Below are positions 8,495 to 16,704 of a stretch of 47,576 nt of DNA, in pieces. Each line of letters starts with the position of its first letter. The first letter of the stretch is position 1. Both the position numbers and the translations under genes were made by a program. The notes beneath the pieces are model-generated. The model ran no database searches, was not told where the DNA came from, and worked only from the letters and a program-made list of their open reading frames with translations. Source of the DNA: Actinomycetales bacterium UBA1383 (GTDB taxonomy: Bacteria; Actinomycetota; Actinomycetes; Actinomycetales; Actinomycetaceae); the NCBI GenBank assembly GCA_002305415.1, contig DBQX01000046.1, positions 175,316 through 222,891 on the forward strand, written 5' to 3'.

Positions 8495-8513
8495 AGGAAC
8501 GCGAGGGCACACG

Positions 8514-9539
8514 ATGGCGCCACGGACCCGTCTCACCGACGTCGCCGAGCAGGCGGGCGTCTCCACCGCAACCGTGTCGCGGGTCCTGAACGGCAAGCCC
8601 GGCGTCGCCGAGGAGACCCGGCGCGCGGTGCTCGCCGCCCTGGACCTGCTCGGCCACGAGCGCCCCGAGAAGCTGCGGGCCCGCTCCGCGGGCCTGGTGG
8701 GGCTGATCGTCCCGGAGCTGACGAACCCCGTGTTCCCCGCCTTCGCGCAGCAGGTGGAGACGCACCTGGCCGATCGGGGCTTCACCCCCCTGCTCTGCAC
8801 CCAGACCCCGGGGGGTGTGACCGAGGACCAGTACATCGAGCTCATGGTCGACCACCACGTCGACGGCATCATCTTCGTCTCCGGGCTCCACGCGGACTCG
8901 CAGGCCGACATCTCGCGGTACGAGCATCTCACCAGTCTGGACATCCCGTTCGTCACCATCAACGGCACCAATCCCCGGCTGCTCGTCCCGGCGTTCTCGA
9001 TCGACGAACCCTGCTCGATGGAGATCGCGGTGCGCCACCTCCACTCCCTCGGTCACCGCCGCATCGGGCTGGCGACCGGCCAGGAGCGCTACATCCCCAC
9101 CCAGGGCAAGATCCGCGGGTTCCGGCGGGCGATGAAGCGATACTGCGAGGTGGACAATCCGCCGATCGTCAACACGCTCTTCACGCTCGAGGGCGGCCGG
9201 GCGGCCGCCGGCATCCTGCTCGAGCGGGGCTGCACAGCCCTGGTGTGCGGCTCCGATCTCATGGCCCTCGGTGCCGTGCACCAGGCCCGGTCACGCGGGC
9301 TCGAGGTCCCCACCGACATCTCCGTGATCGGCTTCGACGACTCCCCCCTCTTCGCCTTCACCGATCCCCCGCTCACCACGCTGCGCCAGCCCGTCGAGAC
9401 CATCTGCCGGGCCGCGGTGACGACGCTCCTGACGATGATCGAGGACGGGCCGGTCCCCCGGATGGAGATGGTCTTCGTCCCTGAACTCATCGTGCGCGGC
9501 TCCACCGGCGCCGCCCATGCCGCGAAGGAGACCCCGTGA
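8514..9539 (+). CDS. LacI-family transcriptional regulator of maltodextrin use
   Basis: A 341-residue cytoplasmic repressor. The N-terminal helix-turn-helix (RLTDVAEQAGVSTATVSRVLNG) is typical of the family, followed by the hinge helix and a periplasmic-binding-protein-like sensor domain (LIVPELTNPVFPAF, later GFDDSPLFAFTDPPLTTLRQP). I start it at the ATG 8514 directly before the HTH, with GAGGG upstream; earlier in-frame ATGs at 8412 and 8424 would add an unstructured tail. It diverges from malE and overlaps the alpha-glucosidase gene by 4 bp (GTGA). It probably represses malEFG and the glucosidase genes until a maltodextrin-derived inducer binds. Confidence 0.92.
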   Translation: MAPRTRLTDVAEQAGVSTATVSRVLNGKPGVAEETRRAVLAALDLLGHERPEKLRARSAGLVGLIVPELTNPVFPAFAQQVETHLADRGFTPLLCTQTPGGVTEDQYIELMVDHHVDGIIFVSGLHADSQADISRYEHLTSLDIPFVTINGTNPRLLVPAFSIDEPCSMEIAVRHLHSLGHRRIGLATGQERYIPTQGKIRGFRRAMKRYCEVDNPPIVNTLFTLEGGRAAAGILLERGCTALVCGSDLMALGAVHQARSRGLEVPTDISVIGFDDSPLFAFTDPPLTTLRQPVETICRAAVTTLLTMIEDGPVPRMEMVFVPELIVRGSTGAAHAAKETP

Positions 9540-11203
9540 CCCTCCACCCGTCCTCGGACGCCCGCCGGTGGTGGCGCGACGCCGTCATCTACCAGGTCTA
9601 TCCCCGGTCGTTCGCCGCGAGCGCCGGACCCGTCGGGGACCTGGCCGGGATCACGGCACGGCTGGACCACCTCGTCGAGCTCGGTGTCGACGCGGTGTGG
9701 CTCTCCCCGTTCTACCGTTCCCCGCAGCGGGACGGCGGCTACGACGTCGCCGACCACCGCGACGTCGATCCCCTCTTCGGACGACTGGCGGACGCGGACG
9801 CCCTCATCGCACGGGCCCACGAGCTGGGCCTGCGCGTGATCGTCGACCTCGTCCCCAACCACACCTCCGACGAGCACGCCTGGTTCCGGGCGGCGCTCGC
9901 GGCGGGACCCGGCTCGCCGCAGCGCGCCCGGTACATCTTCCGCACCGGTACCCAGCCGCCGAACAACTGGCGCTCCATCATGGGCGGGCCGGCCTGGCAG
10001 CGGGTCAGCGGACGCTCCGACGCGCCGGGATCTCCCTGGGAGGGCGACGACGAGAGCTGGTACCTCCACCTCTTCGACGACTCCCAGCCCGACCTCAACT
10101 GGGACAACCCGGAGGTGTGGGAGGAGTTCCGCCAGGTCCTGCGGTTCTGGCTCGACCGAGGTGTGGACGGGTTCCGCGTCGACGTGGCCCACGGCCTCGT
10201 CAAGAAGGCCGGCCTCCCCGACTGGGAGGGCGAGTACCACATGGCGGAGGGGACCGGCGAGCCCGCCCCGATGTTCGACCAGGAAGGCGTCCACGCCATC
10301 TACCGCGACTGGCACGCGGTCCTCGCCGAGTACGACGGCGACCGCATGCTCGTCGCGGAGGCCTGGATCCATCCCGCCACCCGCCTCGCCCGCTACGTCC
10401 GCCCGGACGAGATGAGCCAGGCCTTCAACTTCGACTTCCTGGCCTGCCAATGGAGTGCGCCCGCCCTGCGGCGCGTGATCGGGGAGTCCTACGCCGCGAA
10501 CGACGCCGTGGGCGCCCCGACGACATGGGTGCTCTCCAACCACGATGTCATCCGGCATGCCACCCGCCTCGCGCTGCCGTGGACCGGCACGCGGCCCGCG
10601 GGTATCGGCCCGGAGGACCCGCAACCGGACGCCGCCCTCGGCCTGCGCCGCGCCCGGGCAGCCAGCCTGCTGATGCTCGCGCTCGCCGGGTCCGCCTACC
10701 TGTACCAGGGCGAGGAACTCGGCCTGCCCGAGCACACCACCCTCCCCGACTCCGCGAGGCAGGACCCGGTGTTCCTCCGCACCGGTGGCGCCCTTCGCGG
10801 CCGGGACGGCTGTCGCGTGCCACTACCCTGGGTCGCGAACGCGCCCGGCTTCGGGTTCTCCCCCACCGGGGCGACGTGGCTGCCACAACCACGCCGCTGG
10901 GCGCGGCTCGCCGTCGACGTGCAGCGGGACGACCCGGACTCGACCTACTCCCTCTACCGCCACGCGCTCGCCCTGCGGCGCGAGTGGGATCTCGGGAACG
11001 CCGGGCTGGAGTGGGACGCCGACCTCACCTCCGAGGATGTGCTCGACTTCCGCTCCACCTCCCCCGGCCGCGCGGACGTTCGCGTGGTGACGGCATTCGA
11101 CGGCGTCGTCCCGGTGCCGACCGGCTGGGCCGTGGCGCTCGCCTCGGCACCGGTCGGCGGGGTGGTCCCGCCCGACACCACCGCGTGGCTCGTGCCGGCC
11201 TGA
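9536..11203 (+). CDS. alpha-glucosidase, GH13
   Basis: A 555-residue cytoplasmic GH13 enzyme without a signal peptide. Conserved regions are present in order: VIVDLVPNHTS (about 101-111), GFRVDVAHG with the nucleophile Asp216, LVAEAW with the acid/base Glu275, and SNHD with Asp337. The DVAHGL form of the nucleophile motif is typical of actinobacterial alpha-glucosidases that release glucose from maltose and short maltodextrins. The GTG start overlaps the regulator's stop (GTGA), so the two are co-translated. It would hydrolyse imported maltodextrins. Exact linkage specificity (alpha-1,4 or alpha-1,6) cannot be fixed by eye. Confidence 0.93.
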   Translation: MTLHPSSDARRWWRDAVIYQVYPRSFAASAGPVGDLAGITARLDHLVELGVDAVWLSPFYRSPQRDGGYDVADHRDVDPLFGRLADADALIARAHELGLRVIVDLVPNHTSDEHAWFRAALAAGPGSPQRARYIFRTGTQPPNNWRSIMGGPAWQRVSGRSDAPGSPWEGDDESWYLHLFDDSQPDLNWDNPEVWEEFRQVLRFWLDRGVDGFRVDVAHGLVKKAGLPDWEGEYHMAEGTGEPAPMFDQEGVHAIYRDWHAVLAEYDGDRMLVAEAWIHPATRLARYVRPDEMSQAFNFDFLACQWSAPALRRVIGESYAANDAVGAPTTWVLSNHDVIRHATRLALPWTGTRPAGIGPEDPQPDAALGLRRARAASLLMLALAGSAYLYQGEELGLPEHTTLPDSARQDPVFLRTGGALRGRDGCRVPLPWVANAPGFGFSPTGATWLPQPRRWARLAVDVQRDDPDSTYSLYRHALALRREWDLGNAGLEWDADLTSEDVLDFRSTSPGRADVRVVTAFDGVVPVPTGWAVALASAPVGGVVPPDTTAWLVPA

Positions 11204-11262
11204 AAGCCCGCGCGGCCCTGCCGCACTCGGGCACACTCGGGTCACCCGACCAAGGAGGCTGC

Positions 11263-13077
11263 ATGTCCTCACGTCCCTGGCTCGACCCCCACCACGACGG
11301 TTCCGAGACCCACGTCCCGGACCCCCACCCGGCACTGGGGGACTCGGCCGCCGTGCTGCTGCGCGTACCCCGCGGGAGCTCCACCACCCGAGCCTGGGTG
11401 CGGGTGGTGGTCGATGGGGAACCCGAACTGGTCGAGGCAACCGTTGACCGGACCGGGGAAGACGCCACGTGGTTCCGGGCGGACCTGCGGGTGGCGAACC
11501 CGGTGGTGGGTTACCGCTGGCTCCTCGACGGCGGCCCGACGGACTACCGCTGGCTGAACGGGGCGGGCCTGTTCGCCCACGACGTGCCCGACGCCGCGGA
11601 CTTCCGCCTGTCCACGTTCGAGCCGCCCCCGGCGTGGGCCACCGGCACGATGTACCAGGTCTTCCCGGACAGGTTCGCGAAGTCGCAGGACCGACCGGCG
11701 CCGCCGTGGGCGATACCGGCCCGCTGGGACGACCCGGTCATCGGCGAAGGTCCGGACACGCCACACCAGCTCTTCGGCGGCGACCTCGACGGCGTCACCG
11801 CCCACCTCGACCACCTCGCCTCGCTCGGGGTGGGCACGATCTACCTGACCCCCGTCTTCCCGGCCGAGTCCAACCACCGCTACAACGCCTCGACGTTCGC
11901 ACACGTGGACCCGCTGCTCGGCGGCGATGCGGCCCTGGGGCGGCTGGCCGCGGCGGCCCACGCGCGCGGCATGCGGCTCATGGGGGACCTCACCACCAAC
12001 CACTGCGGGCGCACCCACGAGTGGTTCCGGGCGGCCCAGGCCGACCCCGCCTCGCCGGAGGCCGGGTTCTTCTTCTTCACCCGGCACCCGGACGCCTACG
12101 ACTGCTGGTGGGGCCTGCCCGACTTCCCGGTCTTCGACCATCGCAGCCCCGGGTTGCGCCGCCGCCTGTACGACGGCCCCGGATCCGTCGTCGCCCGCTT
12201 CCTCGGGCCACACGCCTTCGACGCGTGGCGCATCGACGTCGCCAACATGACCGGGATCCACGGGGAGGTGGACGTGGCGCACGAGGTGGCCACCACGATC
12301 CGCCGGACCATGCGCGCCACCGTGGCGGAGTCGTTCCTGCAGGCGGAGTCCAACCACGACGCCGGCCGGAGCCTGCTCGGCGATGGTTACCAGGGCACCA
12401 TGAACTACGCCGCCTTCACGCGGCCGCTCTGGCAGTGGCTCGTGCCACCCCAGCCCCGCCCCTACGCGCACGGCAAGTACCCGGCGCTGCCGAACCTGCC
12501 GGGACGGAACGTGGTGGCCGCCATGCGCGCACTGTCCGGGGTGACACCGTGGCAGGCGACGCTGCACGCCATGAACCTGATCGGGTCGCACGACACCCAC
12601 CGGGTCGCCTCCCTGCTCGGCGACCCGCGCCTCGTGGACGTGGCCTTCGGACTGCTCGCCTCCTACCCGGGCGTCCCGATGATCTACCAGGGCGACGAGC
12701 TGGGCCTCGAGGCGTGGGGACCCGAGTACGCCCGCCTTCCCATGCCGTGGGACCACCCGGAGCGGTGGGACCAGCACCGGCTCGGCCACACCCGCGAGCT
12801 GTTCACGCTGCGGGCGGGGAGCTCAGCACTCCGGCGGGGTGGCCTGCGCTGGCTCAGCGTGGAGGACGACGCCCTCACGTTCGTCCGCGAGAGTCCCGAC
12901 CAGGCGATCCTCGTGCACGCCGCCCGCGCCGGGCACGTCCCGGTGCGGCTGCCCGCGGCCGTGGTGGGATCCGGACTGCCGGCGCTCGTCGGCGCCGAGG
13001 ACCTCCACGCGGACGCGGACGGCGTCGTCACCCTTCCAGCCGACGGCCCGGCCTTCGGGATGTGGCTCATCCGCTAG
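11263..13077 (+). CDS. neopullulanase/cyclomaltodextrinase-like GH13 enzyme
   Basis: A 604-residue GH13 protein starting at ATG 11263 after AAGGAGG. The first about 115 residues look like the beta-sandwich domain (CBM34-like) found in neopullulanases, maltogenic amylases and cyclomaltodextrinases. Catalytic regions: GDLTTNHCG (about 241-249), AWRIDVANM with Asp325, ATVAES with Glu356, and GSHD with Asp444. There is no signal peptide, so it is cytoplasmic and would cut maltodextrins or cyclodextrins after uptake. It follows the alpha-glucosidase after 59 bp and is probably in the same transcript. The same frame stays open back to about 9517, but that upstream part overlaps the alpha-glucosidase gene in another frame and is not coding. 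Confidence 0.9.
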   Translation: MSSRPWLDPHHDGSETHVPDPHPALGDSAAVLLRVPRGSSTTRAWVRVVVDGEPELVEATVDRTGEDATWFRADLRVANPVVGYRWLLDGGPTDYRWLNGAGLFAHDVPDAADFRLSTFEPPPAWATGTMYQVFPDRFAKSQDRPAPPWAIPARWDDPVIGEGPDTPHQLFGGDLDGVTAHLDHLASLGVGTIYLTPVFPAESNHRYNASTFAHVDPLLGGDAALGRLAAAAHARGMRLMGDLTTNHCGRTHEWFRAAQADPASPEAGFFFFTRHPDAYDCWWGLPDFPVFDHRSPGLRRRLYDGPGSVVARFLGPHAFDAWRIDVANMTGIHGEVDVAHEVATTIRRTMRATVAESFLQAESNHDAGRSLLGDGYQGTMNYAAFTRPLWQWLVPPQPRPYAHGKYPALPNLPGRNVVAAMRALSGVTPWQATLHAMNLIGSHDTHRVASLLGDPRLVDVAFGLLASYPGVPMIYQGDELGLEAWGPEYARLPMPWDHPERWDQHRLGHTRELFTLRAGSSALRRGGLRWLSVEDDALTFVRESPDQAILVHAARAGHVPVRLPAAVVGSGLPALVGAEDLHADADGVVTLPADGPAFGMWLIR

Positions 13078-13170
13078 CGCCGGCTCCAGGGGCGCGGCGC
13101 GGTGACTCGCCCGTGTCAGAAGGGTGGTTCGCCGGAGGGACCGACGTCGACAGCGTGCGACGCCGGCGTC

Positions 13171-14601
13171 CTAGGGGCGGTCGGCGATGGTCAGGATGAC
13201 GGCGCCCAGGGCCGGCACCTCGAGGGCCGCGCTCCCGTCGTCGGCGACCTCGACGGTGACCACGCAGTCCGGACCGGCCGCCAGGTCGCAGTACGTCCCG
13301 GGCTCCAGCTCCGTCTGCCAGGTGCCGGTGGCGGCCTCCTCGCCACGGTTGACGGCCGCGAACGCGACGGTCCGCCCGGACTGGTCCACCGGGGCGAGGG
13401 TCACGACATCACCCTCCCACGACCGGACCACTCCGGGGCTCTCCCCCACCACCGCGGCGAAGCGGACGGCGGCGTTCACCAGCGGCCACGTGTGCGCGCA
13501 GACGAACTCGCCGTCGGAGGCCGGCTCCCACCCGTCGATGCAGGTGGCCCCGGCGACCGTGCCGTCGGGCTCGAGCACCGGACCGGCGTCCCGGTCGCTG
13601 AACGCGTACCCCGCGTAGACCATCGGCGACCCGTACTCGTGCAGGATCGTCAGGACCGTGGCGAGCTGGTAGGCCGCCCCATCCCGGTAGGTCATCGTCG
13701 TGCCGTTGCGCTCGGTGTCGTGGTTGGTCACGAAGGGCACCGCGAGGTCCGGGGGTGCGTACAGGATGGTGGAGCCCATCGTGTCGAACGCGGACCACGA
13801 CGAGCCGCCCACGATGCCCTCGATGTCACGGCCCCAGCTGAACTCGAAGACGGAGCCGTTCTCGAGGTACTGCTCCGGCTGGATCGGCTCACCCGGGCCC
13901 CGGATGACCTCCTGGACCACCCAGGTGTCCTCGGGGAGCCCGGAGACGATCGCGGCCACGTCCTCGGGCGCCATGTGCTTCGCGGCGTCGATCCGGAACC
14001 CGTCGACGCCGAGGCTGACGAGGTCCTCGAGGTACGCACGGAGGGTGGCGCGCACGCTCTCCGAGCCGGTGTCCAGGTCGGCGAGGTTCACGAGCTCGCA
14101 GTTCTGCACCTCGTCCGCGTCCTGGTAGTCCTCGATGTCCCCCGACGGGGACTCCGTGCAGCGGTGGAAGTCGGCCTCCGTGAATAGGCCGGGGTACTCG
14201 TACTGGGTGAACTCCGTGCCCGCCCAGCCTTTTCCGCCGGCGATCCCGGCCATGTGGTTGACGACGGCGTCCGCGATCACGTCCACCCCGGCGGCGTGAC
14301 ACGTGTCCACCATCGCGGCGAACTCCTCCCGCGTGCCGAGGCGGGACTCCACCTGGTGGGACACCGGCTGGTAGTGGATCCACCACTCCTCCCCCGTGAT
14401 GTGCTCCTGCGGCGGCGAGGTCAGCACCCAGCCGTAACCCGCCGGGCCGAGGGTGGTCTCGCACTGCTCCGCGATCGACGTCCACGGGAACATGAAGAGC
14501 TGGACCCCCACATCGCTGCGCGGCTGCTCCTCCTCGTCACACGCTGTGAGCGCCCCGAGCGCGAGGGCGGCGAGGGCGATGGGCAGGAGAGGTCGCGTCA
14601 T
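13171..14601 (-). CDS. extracellular lipoprotein alpha-amylase, GH13
   Basis: A 476-residue alpha-amylase with a lipoprotein signal peptide (ALGALTAC, lipid-modified Cys21), so it acts on the outer face of the membrane. GH13 motifs: DVIADAVVNH (about 107-116), GFRIDAAKHM with nucleophile Asp205, VVQEV with Glu231, and FVTNHDTER with Asp295. The pattern resembles streptomycete/animal-type amylases. A beta-sandwich C-terminal domain follows. The start ATG at 14601 overlaps the stop of the DUF5995 gene by 4 bp. It would cut starch into maltodextrins for MalE. It is convergent with the neopullulanase-like gene. Confidence 0.93.
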   Translation of the reverse strand: MTRPLLPIALAALALGALTACDEEEQPRSDVGVQLFMFPWTSIAEQCETTLGPAGYGWVLTSPPQEHITGEEWWIHYQPVSHQVESRLGTREEFAAMVDTCHAAGVDVIADAVVNHMAGIAGGKGWAGTEFTQYEYPGLFTEADFHRCTESPSGDIEDYQDADEVQNCELVNLADLDTGSESVRATLRAYLEDLVSLGVDGFRIDAAKHMAPEDVAAIVSGLPEDTWVVQEVIRGPGEPIQPEQYLENGSVFEFSWGRDIEGIVGGSSWSAFDTMGSTILYAPPDLAVPFVTNHDTERNGTTMTYRDGAAYQLATVLTILHEYGSPMVYAGYAFSDRDAGPVLEPDGTVAGATCIDGWEPASDGEFVCAHTWPLVNAAVRFAAVVGESPGVVRSWEGDVVTLAPVDQSGRTVAFAAVNRGEEAATGTWQTELEPGTYCDLAAGPDCVVTVEVADDGSAALEVPALGAVILTIADRP

Positions 14602-15335
14602 CGGGGATCCTGGAGGAGTCGGAGGAGGGACAGGGGGCCATCGGTCAGGAGGATCGCGTCGGCGGTGGTGAGCGCGTCGTCCTCGATCGCGCGGACGACG
14701 GCCGCGCGGGCGACGGCGTCGGGCGCCTCGATCAGGGCGACGGCGTTCTCCCAGGCCCGGTCGCGCCACCGGAACAACAACCGGGAGAGCAGGATCTCGT
14801 CCGCCCGGCCGAGGAGCACGTCCGCGACGCGCAGGAGCGGCACGGCGGGCTCCAGGACGGTGTCCTGTACGGCGTCGGCGGTGGCGCCGATGATGTCGTT
14901 CACGGCGAGGTAGTCGGCGTGGCGGCGCGCGCGCCCGTCCGGGGCGAGCGCCGGCCACTCCGGGGCGAGGAGGTCCTCCACCGTGAGGGGCAGGTCCACG
15001 TTGATGTGGGCGTTGATGCCGAGCAGGAGGCGCTGGAGCTCCCACCGGGGCTCGCGGCAGCTGTCGTGCGCGAGCCGCCACACGGCGGGAGCGGCGGCGG
15101 GGTCGCTGTCGTAGGCGCGCAGCGCGGCGAAGTAGTACTCCGCGAAGCGGACGAGGAGGCGGTCCACCCAGTCCGGGTCCGCGAACCCCCGCTCCCCCAC
15201 CGCGGCCACCATCGAGCCGGTCATGAGGCGGTAGCAGCCGAGGAAGGTGGCCCGCCCGTCGGCCGTCGCGCTCCAGGTGGCCGCGAGGTCGTCCATCCGG
15301 GCGAGTTCGGCTGCACCGGCGTGGGGGTGGTCCAT
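14598..15335 (-). CDS. DUF5995 family protein
   Basis: A 245-residue soluble, acidic, mostly alpha-helical protein. It resembles the DUF5995 family by its Tyr/Phe-rich helix (RFAEYYFAALRAYD), the REPRWELQRLLLGINAHINVDLP segment and the repeated acidic/aromatic helices. No function is established that I know of. The start at 15335 (MDHPHAG) has GAGGGAG upstream. Its stop overlaps the start of the lipoprotein amylase (ATGA), so the two are translationally coupled; a role around starch use, or chance operon sharing, are both possible. No signal peptide is visible. The His and Asn residues in the LLLGINAHINVDL motif could bind a ligand or metal, which is speculation. Confidence 0.75.
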   Translation of the reverse strand: MDHPHAGAAELARMDDLAATWSATADGRATFLGCYRLMTGSMVAAVGERGFADPDWVDRLLVRFAEYYFAALRAYDSDPAAAPAVWRLAHDSCREPRWELQRLLLGINAHINVDLPLTVEDLLAPEWPALAPDGRARRHADYLAVNDIIGATADAVQDTVLEPAVPLLRVADVLLGRADEILLSRLLFRWRDRAWENAVALIEAPDAVARAAVVRAIEDDALTTADAILLTDGPLSLLRLLQDPR

Positions 15336-15397
15336 GGCGCGCTCCCTCGGAGAACCTGCTGCGACCACGGTAGCGGGTCCGCCATGCCGGTCGCCTC

Positions 15398-15412
15398 AGG
15401 AGGACGCCTCCT
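15398..15412 (-). terminator. short inverted repeat after dusB
   Basis: AGGAGG and CCTCCT arms separated by ACG lie 26 bp after the dusB stop and upstream of the DUF5995 gene. It may be a weak terminator or an operator; a 6-bp stem without T-run is not strong evidence. Confidence 0.3.
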
Positions 15413-15437
15413 CGAAGGTCGCCTCGTGTCGGCTCCG

Positions 15438-16688
15438 TCAGCCGCCGGAGACGTCGAGTTCCGCGCCCGCCAGGGCGGCGCGGGCGGCGGGGGCCACGGT
15501 CCGGGACTCGAGCCACCGCTCGGGGAGGTGCGGCGTCCGCGGGCTGCCGGCACGGCCCCGTTGTCCCTCGGCCGCCTCGCCGGGGTACGGCAGGTCCAGG
15601 TCGAGCGCGCCGAGGCGCGCATCCAGGTCCGCGAGGGAGGACACCAGCCCCAGGGCATGGCGTGCCTCGCCCCCGACGGCGTAGCCCCTGAGGTACCAGG
15701 CGGTGTGCTTACGCAACTCCCGCAAGGCCCGGTCCTCGTCACCGAAGTGCGCCACGAGCAGTTCCGCGTGGCGCCGCATCACGGCGGCGACCTCGCTGAG
15801 CGGTGGCCGCACCCGGTCGGGCCGGCCGTGCAGGGCGGCCACGAGGTCGGTGAACACCCATGGGCGGCCCTGGCAGCCGCGCCCGACGACGACGCCGTCG
15901 CACCCCGTCGTGGCCATCATGGCGAGGGCGTCCTCGGCGGACCAGATGTCGCCGTTCCCGAGGACCGGCACCCCGGGGACGGCATCCTTGAGCTGCGCGA
16001 TCGCCTCCCAGCGCGCCGCGCCGGCATAGTACTGCGCGGCCGTGCGGGCGTGGAGGGCGACGGCGGCGGCGCCGGCTGCGGCCGCCGCGCGGCCGGCGTC
16101 GAGGAAGGTGAGGTGGTCGTCGTCGATGCCCAGGCGCATCTTGACCGTGACCGGGACGACGTGGCCGCGTCCACGCGAGGCACGCCCGGCGGCCCGCACC
16201 GCCGCACCGACGATGTCACGGAACAGGTCCTGCTTCCACGGGAGCGCCGCGCCGCCTCCCCGCCGCGTCACCTTGGGGACCGGGCAGCCGAAGTTCAGGT
16301 CCACGTGGTCGGCCCACCCCTCCTCCACCAGGATCCGGACGGCGGCCGCGACGGTGTCCGGGTCCACGCCGTAGAGCTGCACGGAACGGACCGGGTCACC
16401 GGCGTCGGGGGTGATCATGCGCATCGTCTCGGGGGTGCGCTCCACCAGGGCACGCGAGGTGATCATCTCGGTCACGTACAGCCCCGCCGGAGCGAACGGC
16501 GCTCCGGCCTCCGCGGGGTGCCCGGGGTGCCCCGCCGGGGCGGGAAGACCACGCATGCCTGCCTCACGGCAGAGCCGCCGGAAGGGCGGGCTGGTGACGC
16601 CCGCCATGGGCGCGAGCACCACGGGGGTCCCCAGCGTCACCTCGCCGAGGGCGAGGGTCGCGCCGGCAGTCATGCCCGCCGCGAGCAT
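15438..16688 (-). CDS. dusB: tRNA-dihydrouridine synthase
   Basis: A flavoenzyme that reduces uridine to dihydrouridine in tRNA D-loops. The FMN-binding barrel begins with VVLAPMAGVTSPPFRRL and contains LNFGCP with the catalytic Cys135, then GGGAALP and the later GNGDIW and VVVGRGCQGRPW. At about residues 45-68 an unusual Pro/Ala/Gly/His-rich insert separates REAG from GLYVTEMITSRAL; in most homologues these are adjacent. Two starts are possible: ATG 16688 or ATG 16673 (MTAGATLALG), neither with a clear ribosome binding site. It lies 16 bp after glyS and is probably cotranscribed with it. Confidence 0.92.
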   Translation of the reverse strand: MLAAGMTAGATLALGEVTLGTPVVLAPMAGVTSPPFRRLCREAGMRGLPAPAGHPGHPAEAGAPFAPAGLYVTEMITSRALVERTPETMRMITPDAGDPVRSVQLYGVDPDTVAAAVRILVEEGWADHVDLNFGCPVPKVTRRGGGAALPWKQDLFRDIVGAAVRAAGRASRGRGHVVPVTVKMRLGIDDDHLTFLDAGRAAAAAGAAAVALHARTAAQYYAGAARWEAIAQLKDAVPGVPVLGNGDIWSAEDALAMMATTGCDGVVVGRGCQGRPWVFTDLVAALHGRPDRVRPPLSEVAAVMRRHAELLVAHFGDEDRALRELRKHTAWYLRGYAVGGEARHALGLVSSLADLDARLGALDLDLPYPGEAAEGQRGRAGSPRTPHLPERWLESRTVAPAARAALAGAELDVSGG

Positions 16689-16704
16689 CGCGGACGGCCC
16701 GGCA

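Noticed and set aside
9517..11262. Upstream part of a 1186-codon frame that ends with the neopullulanase-like gene
   Set aside because: It overlaps the alpha-glucosidase gene in another frame and reads as Arg/Pro-rich sequence; the real gene starts at 11263 with AAGGAGG.
14602..15516. In-frame extension of the amylase gene to 15516
   Set aside because: It overlaps the DUF5995 gene out of frame, and the lipoprotein signal peptide at 14601 marks the true start.
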